DNA of 64,000 bases, taken from the NCBI RefSeq assembly GCF_006861795.1, contig NZ_VDGH01000001.1:252117-316116 (forward strand). The letters run 5' to 3'. The position numbers and the translations under genes were made by a program. Positions 59,918-64,000 of this stretch are shown here, piece after piece (within the stretch, counting starts at the first letter, position 1; each line of letters begins with the position of its first letter). The notes beneath the pieces were generated by a model. It searched no databases. It was not told where the DNA came from and saw only the letters and a list, made by a program, of their open reading frames with translations. This DNA comes from Psychrobacillus lasiicapitis. GTDB lineage: Bacteria; Bacillota; Bacilli; Bacillales_A; Planococcaceae.

Positions 59918-61051
59918 ATGTCAAACTTAGATTTATTGCTTAAAAATATTAGTTCCAATGAAAAATATCCAATAAATTTTGCAGAATTGGAACAAGCGGC
60001 TAAAGAGAAATTAGAAGTCGGTCCTTTTGGTTACATACGCTCTTCAGCTGGCGGTGAAGAAACACTTCGAAAAAATACGGAATCATTCGCTAAATATTCT
60101 ATTGTTCCTAGATTTCTAAACGATGTATCTTCCTTAAATACTGAGATTACATTGTTCGGGCAAATATACCCTCACCCTCTTTTTGTCGCTCCAGTTGGAA
60201 TGAACAAAATCGCACATGAAGACGGAGAAATAGCAGTAGCAAAAGCAGCGGCGAAGTATAACTTCCCTTATATCCAAAGCACAGTTTCTAGCTATTCAAT
60301 AGAAGAAGTTGCTGCAGCGACAGAAGGAAGCACCAAATGGTTTCAATTGTATTGGTCCAAAAATAAAGAAATCTCCTATAATATCGTAAAAAGAGCTGAA
60401 AAAGCTGGGTACAAAGCGATTGTCGTAACAGTTGATACTGTGATGCTCGGTTGGCGTGAAGAAGACGTGCGCAACCAATTCTCTCCGCTGAAAAAAGGAA
60501 TCGCAAAAGGGAATTTTATAACAGATCCTGTGTTTATGGCTTCCCTTCCCGATAAAACGGAGGATTCTATTATTAATGGGATCGTAGATTATCTATATCA
60601 TCCTTCATTAAATTGGGACGCTATTGCCGAACTGAAAGAACAAACTTCTTTACCGATACTGATTAAAGGCATTCTGCATCCAGAAGATGCAAAGCTTGCA
60701 ATTGAAAAAGGAATCGATGGCATTATCGTATCAAATCACGGGGGACGCCAGTTAGATGGTGTAGTCGCAAGCATTGATGCCCTTCCTGAAATAGTGGAAG
60801 CAGTCGATGGTAGAATTCCGGTGTTATTTGATAGTGGTATCCGACGTGGCGCGGATGCATTGAAAGCTCTTGCACTTGGCGCTACTGCTGTATGTATCGG
60901 TCGCCCTTTTGTGTGGGGATTAGCTGCTGGTGGTCAAGCAGGCGTAGAACGGGTATTAGAAAGCTTCCTGCAAGAAACTAAAGTCTCCATTTCTTTAAGT
61001 GGTGTAAGTCATGTCAATGATCTTCACAAGTTGAAAGTAGTTAAAAGCTGA
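59918..61051 (+). CDS. FMN-dependent alpha-hydroxy-acid oxidase (lactate 2-monooxygenase-like)
   Basis: The 377-residue flavoprotein oxidises an L-2-hydroxy acid; lactate 2-monooxygenase members decarboxylate the product in the active site. Key residues are present: Tyr in GPFGYIRSSAGGEE, QLYW, the Asp in VTVDT, Lys in LIKGIL and the catalytic SNHGGRQLDG (His and Arg). The FMN phosphate site is DSGIRRGADALKALALGA. The start ATG at 59918 follows AAGGAG. It is cytosolic. The substrate is unknown; neighbours suggest a sulfur-containing or branched hydroxy acid. Confidence 0.87.
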   Translation: MSNLDLLLKNISSNEKYPINFAELEQAAKEKLEVGPFGYIRSSAGGEETLRKNTESFAKYSIVPRFLNDVSSLNTEITLFGQIYPHPLFVAPVGMNKIAHEDGEIAVAKAAAKYNFPYIQSTVSSYSIEEVAAATEGSTKWFQLYWSKNKEISYNIVKRAEKAGYKAIVVTVDTVMLGWREEDVRNQFSPLKKGIAKGNFITDPVFMASLPDKTEDSIINGIVDYLYHPSLNWDAIAELKEQTSLPILIKGILHPEDAKLAIEKGIDGIIVSNHGGRQLDGVVASIDALPEIVEAVDGRIPVLFDSGIRRGADALKALALGATAVCIGRPFVWGLAAGGQAGVERVLESFLQETKVSISLSGVSHVNDLHKLKVVKS

Positions 61052-61054
61052 GGG

Positions 61055-61098
61055 TTTATCCCGCATTAACGGGCAGTAAGATGAAGTTTCACTTTATT
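61055..61098 (-). repeat. Solo, internally deleted copy of the structured repeat
   Basis: On the minus strand it reads AATAAAGTGAAACTTC joined directly to TCTTACTGCCCG and TTAATGCGGGATAAA. These are the first ten and last 26 or so bases of the 213-bp units at 9677-10413, with the middle missing. It separates the oxidase gene from the CoA-transferase gene. Confidence 0.85.
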
Positions 61099-61115
61099 AA
61101 AGGTGGTAAGTTTAG

Positions 61116-62306
61116 ATGGAACAGGCATTGAAAGGTATGAAAGTGGTCGACTTATCTCAAGTATTAGCCGGTCCCTATTGCACGATGGTTCTGGGAGATA
61201 TGGGAGCGGACGTTGTTAAAGTAGAGAAATTCCCACTTGGGGATGACACTCGTACGATGGGTCCATATATAAAGGAAGAAAGTTATATGTATATGATGGT
61301 AAACCGCAACAAACGCGGGGTTTGCCTGAATTTAAAAACAGATGAAGGTTTGCAAGTTTTATATAAGTTAATAGAAGAAGCTGATGTTTTTATAGAAAAC
61401 TATCGTCCAGGCGTTACGAAAAAACTTGGCATCGATTATGATACGCTGAAATCGATCAATCCAGGGCTGATCTATTGTTCCATTTCAGGTTATGGTCAAA
61501 CAGGTCCATACAAGAATAAAGGCGGATTTGACATTATGGCGCAAGGTTTGTCTGGTCTAATCGATATGACCGGTGAACGTACTGGAAAACCTGTTAAAGT
61601 TGGGATTGCCATTCATGATATCGCAGCTGCCCAAACGGCTATTCAATCCATTTTAGCGGCCTATATTCACCGTCTAAAAACTGGGAACGGACAATATATC
61701 GATGTTTCACTAGTCGATTCGGGTCTAGCTTGGACAGTGTGGGAAGCGGCTGCCTATTTCGGTAAAGGCGAAGTCCCTCGTAGGAATGGTACAGCACATC
61801 GTGTATCTGCTCCATATCAGGGCTATAAAACAAAAGATGGTTTCATCCTTATAGGTGCAGCAAATCAAAAACTATGGGAAAAATTTTGCTTGTCTGTGAT
61901 TAATAAACCTGAATGGATCAAGGATAAACGATTTTTAACGAATAGTATACGAGCACAGCATGTAGATGAATTGGAAGTTGAGTTGGAGAATGTATTGAAA
62001 GATCATGATTCCTCCTACTGGCTGGATCTGTTAGACAAAAATGGTATCCCTTCTGGACCAATTTACTCGTACGATCAAACACTTGCAGATGAGCATATTC
62101 TTTCACGAGAAATGATTTTAGAATATGAGCACCCTGTTGCTGGTGCGATGAAGACACTTGGCTTCCCTGCTAAATTCTCAGAGACGCCAGGTCAATTTAA
62201 AAGCCCCGCTCCCCTTCTTGGTCAGCACAATAAAGAAGTGTTAACAGAGCTTGGTTATTCGATCGAAGAAATTGATGCTTTCCAAAAGAAGCATGTCCTT
62301 TCCTAG
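61116..62306 (+). CDS. CaiB/BaiF family class III CoA-transferase
   Basis: The 396-residue enzyme moves CoA between carboxylic acids. The N-terminal Rossmann part begins VDLSQVLAGPYCTMVLGDMGADVVKVE. The conserved CSISGYGQTGPY follows. The nucleophile is Asp168 in KVGIAIHDIA, matching Asp169 of formyl-CoA transferase. The ATG at 61116 has AAAGGTGG upstream. It ends the run met-crotonase-oxidase-CoA-transferase and is followed by a strong terminator. Its acyl substrate is unknown. Confidence 0.9.
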   Translation: MEQALKGMKVVDLSQVLAGPYCTMVLGDMGADVVKVEKFPLGDDTRTMGPYIKEESYMYMMVNRNKRGVCLNLKTDEGLQVLYKLIEEADVFIENYRPGVTKKLGIDYDTLKSINPGLIYCSISGYGQTGPYKNKGGFDIMAQGLSGLIDMTGERTGKPVKVGIAIHDIAAAQTAIQSILAAYIHRLKTGNGQYIDVSLVDSGLAWTVWEAAAYFGKGEVPRRNGTAHRVSAPYQGYKTKDGFILIGAANQKLWEKFCLSVINKPEWIKDKRFLTNSIRAQHVDELEVELENVLKDHDSSYWLDLLDKNGIPSGPIYSYDQTLADEHILSREMILEYEHPVAGAMKTLGFPAKFSETPGQFKSPAPLLGQHNKEVLTELGYSIEEIDAFQKKHVLS

Positions 62307-62322
62307 ATAGTGTGACTAAATT

Positions 62323-62356
62323 AAAAACGTTTACTCGAATTGAGTAAACGTTTTTT
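62323..62356 (+). terminator. Terminator after the CoA-transferase gene
   Basis: AAAAACGTTTACTC and GAGTAAACGTTTTT form a 14-bp stem around GAATT-type loop, then T residues. Confidence 0.95.
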
Positions 62357-62483
62357 AATTGGTTAAGAAACTGTAGAAGATTTAGATAGGTGGATAGCTT
62401 TTTCAAGTAGCATAAGGAACGGCATGTTTTTATTTTAATCGTGTTATAGGGAAACTGTGTGGTAGTCAGTTGTAGGAAGTATT

Positions 62484-62615
62484 CGCTGGGATTTCCGCTA
62501 CAGGGCGGACGCTTTCCGCGGGCACGGCTTCCATCTCCTCGGAGCTTTCGTTCCTGCGGGGCTTTCAGCTCGTACTGTTCCCGCCGGAGTCGCCATCCCT
62601 TCGCTACAATCCAAT
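62484..62615 (-). repeat. GC-rich dispersed element E2
   Basis: On the minus strand it begins ATTGGATTGTAGCGAAGG and ends AGCGGAAATCCCAGCG. It matches E1 at nearly every position, 33 kb away, and contains GCGGGAACAG, CCCCGCAGGA and GCCCGCGGAAAGCGTCC. Confidence 0.88.
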
Positions 62616-62881
62616 ATAGTTTATATTTACTCCATAATAAGACACTAAATTTAGTACTATGCTGCATTTTCTATGGGTGAAAACCTTTCATTAGTGGAAT
62701 AAGATATACTATCTAGCGATTGTTATCCATTATTGGGAACTGCCATTGCTTGAATGGTTTATAGCAACCTTTCCTATAATTTATACTGTACATAAAATGA
62801 TTCTAAATAAAAAACTGCTGGACAGTTGTAAATAAATTAAATAGCTTTTTTGCATTTAATTATGGATTAGTTAGCAAGTTC

Positions 62882-63005
62882 TATTGATTGAAGCGTAAGG
62901 CGGCGACACCTGCGGGATCAGCGGGACAGGTGAGACCCCGCAGGAGCGTGCGACGAGGAGGCTCACCTTCCGCCCCGCGGTAAGCGTCCGCCTGGAGCGG
63001 AAATC
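62882..63005 (+). repeat. GC-rich dispersed element E3
   Basis: It begins ATTGATTGAAGCGTAAGG and ends CTGGAGCGGAAATC. It has the same block order as E1/E2 (GCGGGATCAG, CCCCGCAGGAGCG, CGAGGAGG, CGCGGTAAGCGTCC), with clearly diverged sequence between blocks. Confidence 0.8.
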
Positions 63006-63184
63006 AAGTGCCTTTGCCGTATCTCTTTACGACGCTATTATGTGCGTTATTCTATTTTATCGTTCTCATAAGCTTAATTGGGCAGACGATAGGCGCTAGC
63101 GCTTTTGTTATGAGCAGAAGTTTTATAAAGGGACCATAAAGTGGTAAGATTAAATGGAGATATCATTAAAAGAAGGTAATATAA

Positions 63185-63751
63185 ATGGTAAAGCGTTTAG
63201 TTGTAACGGGTTATAAAGCACATGAATTAGGAATCTTTAATGATTCGCACCCAGGTATTCCAGTTATTAAGCAAGCGATAAAAAACAAATTGATCACTCT
63301 TATGGATGAGGGATTGGAATGGGTAATACTAAGTGGACAGCAAGGTGTCGAAACTTGGACGGCCGAAGTCGTGCTCGAATTAAAAGAGGAATTTCCATCC
63401 TTAAAGTACGCCATCATCACCCCTTTTTTAGAGCAAGAAAAGAATTGGAATGAGCTGAAACAAGAAAAATATAGAAGCTTATTATTTCAAGCCGATTATG
63501 AAACAAGTTTAACGAAAAGACCGTATGAAGCACCTTGGCAATTCATCGAAAAAAATAAATTTTTACTTCGTAATTCAGATGGTATACTTATTGTTTACGA
63601 TGAAGAAAATGAAGGATCTCCAAAATTTATAAAAAAATTAGCGGAAGCATACATGGAGAAGGAAAATTATACACTTTTTACGATAGATGCTTATGACCTT
63701 CAAACGATTGCGGAAGAAATAGCAGAAGAAACGAGGAATGATTTTATATGA
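63185..63751 (+). CDS. ypsA: YpsA family protein (DUF1273, SLOG fold)
   Basis: The 188-residue protein has a Rossmann-like SLOG fold: RLVVTGYKAHELGIF at the N-terminus, ILSGQQGVETW at the nucleotide-type loop, and a C-terminal SDGILIVYDEE. It is the counterpart of B. subtilis YpsA, reported to influence cell division in S. aureus and B. subtilis. The ATG at 63185 follows AGAAGG. It is translationally coupled to the next gene by a four-base overlap. In B. subtilis ypsA is followed by gpsB; here the next product does not look like GpsB. Confidence 0.87.
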   Translation: MVKRLVVTGYKAHELGIFNDSHPGIPVIKQAIKNKLITLMDEGLEWVILSGQQGVETWTAEVVLELKEEFPSLKYAIITPFLEQEKNWNELKQEKYRSLLFQADYETSLTKRPYEAPWQFIEKNKFLLRNSDGILIVYDEENEGSPKFIKKLAEAYMEKENYTLFTIDAYDLQTIAEEIAEETRNDFI

Positions 63752-64000
63752 GCAATCAACAGGTAGTATGTGAAAGATATGATAAAGAAACAGAAGAACT
63801 AGTATCTAAGGATTCGATGGAATTCTTAGCAACTCCCCTTTCCCATTTCAAGGAAAAGAAAAACGAATACGCTTATTTACAAACAGAAAACTTAAATGCT
63901 TTAAAAGTAGATGGTCTTGTCTTAGAATACGACGAAGTATTTGAAGTATACACAGCAATGTTTGGACTAGCTGTACAAAAGAAATTGGCATCCAAAATAG
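63748..64000 (+). CDS. Hypothetical protein, 5' part (cut by window edge)
   Basis: The first 84 codons are visible: MSNQQVVCERYDKETEELVS onward, through SHFKEKKNEYAYLQTENL. The protein is soluble, Glu/Lys-rich and not GpsB-like (no coiled-coil DivIVA motif at the N-terminus). It overlaps ypsA by four bases (ATGA), so it is coupled. I do not recognise its family. Confidence 0.6.
   Translation, partial: MSNQQVVCERYDKETEELVSKDSMEFLATPLSHFKEKKNEYAYLQTENLNALKVDGLVLEYDEVFEVYTAMFGLAVQKKLASKI

Larger units (their letters stand above)
62307..63184. other. Gene-free stretch with two GC-rich elements
   Basis: It contains the terminator of the CoA-transferase gene, element E2 (minus strand) and element E3 (plus strand), separated by about 270 bp of AT-rich DNA in which nothing was recognised. 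Frames of 73 and 156 codons across E2 have no ribosome sites. Confidence 0.65.

Noticed and set aside
62197..62667. 156-codon minus-strand frame and a 73-codon plus frame across element E2
   Set aside because: They arise from the GC-rich repeat, which lacks stops; no ribosome site, no recognisable protein.

Overview
The window is about 36% GC (estimated by eye) and reads as chromosome of a spore-forming, low-GC Gram-positive. Gene content fits the Planococcaceae/Caryophanaceae side of Bacillales (Psychrobacillus, Sporosarcina or Lysinibacillus type): a YjcZ sporulation protein, bacilliredoxin, YpjP, YpgQ/YpgR, a type II pantothenate kinase and many Bacillus-type orthologues. The genus assignment is inference. 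There are no rRNA or tRNA genes, no phage and no transposase.

Layout. 1-3.1 kb holds thyA (cut by the window edge), ypjP, a YpiP-type methyltransferase and brxA, in the order I recall from B. subtilis. 3.1-14.8 kb looks like an accessory insert: a dead methyltransferase gene, an FAD amine oxidase, a divergent ligD/ku end-joining pair, a DUF3231 protein, three tandem structured repeats, small sporulation-type and membrane genes, an Est30-type esterase and a LysR regulator. 14.8-23.2 kb resumes the B. subtilis-like neighbourhood (ypgR, ypgQ, cspD, ypeQ, ypeP) with a YfmR-type ABC-F ATPase, fhs, a second cold-shock gene and coaW. 23-29 kb is mixed: DUF4870, amidohydrolase plus DUF1836, hemolysin III, OsmC and a diguanylate cyclase. 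29.4-39.2 kb is a complete five-gene branched-chain amino-acid ABC operon (livK-H-M-G-F) present twice in tandem, each copy with its own promoter, leader and terminator. 39.8-53 kb carries pepF, an MFS exporter with a TetR regulator, ppk/ppx, a UMF1-family MFS protein, YitT- and YczE-like membrane proteins, a LysR regulator and a thioesterase. 53-62 kb is sulfur-centred: mtnU and mtnE (methionine salvage), then a SAM riboswitch ahead of metQ-metN-metP, followed without an obvious terminator by a crotonase, an FMN hydroxy-acid oxidase and a class III CoA-transferase. 62.3-63.2 kb is repeat-rich intergenic DNA, followed by ypsA and a truncated gene.

The least expected material is non-coding. 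(a) Five intergenic arrays (818, 14411, 41647, 55319 and 55474) have cores that differ in sequence but recur every 21 bp, four of the five without a phase break; four of them lie between convergent genes. (b) Three tandem units at 9677-10413 have hairpins with compensatory base changes between copies. An internally deleted solo copy at 61055-61098 defines the ends of this element. (c) There are three copies of a GC-rich dispersed element. (d) The duplicated liv operons show patches of near-identity next to diverged DNA, as expected from gene conversion, while their binding proteins have diverged most.

Starts were moved from the longest frame to the codon best placed after a Shine-Dalgarno sequence where this was clear. 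Names come from motif recognition without database searches.
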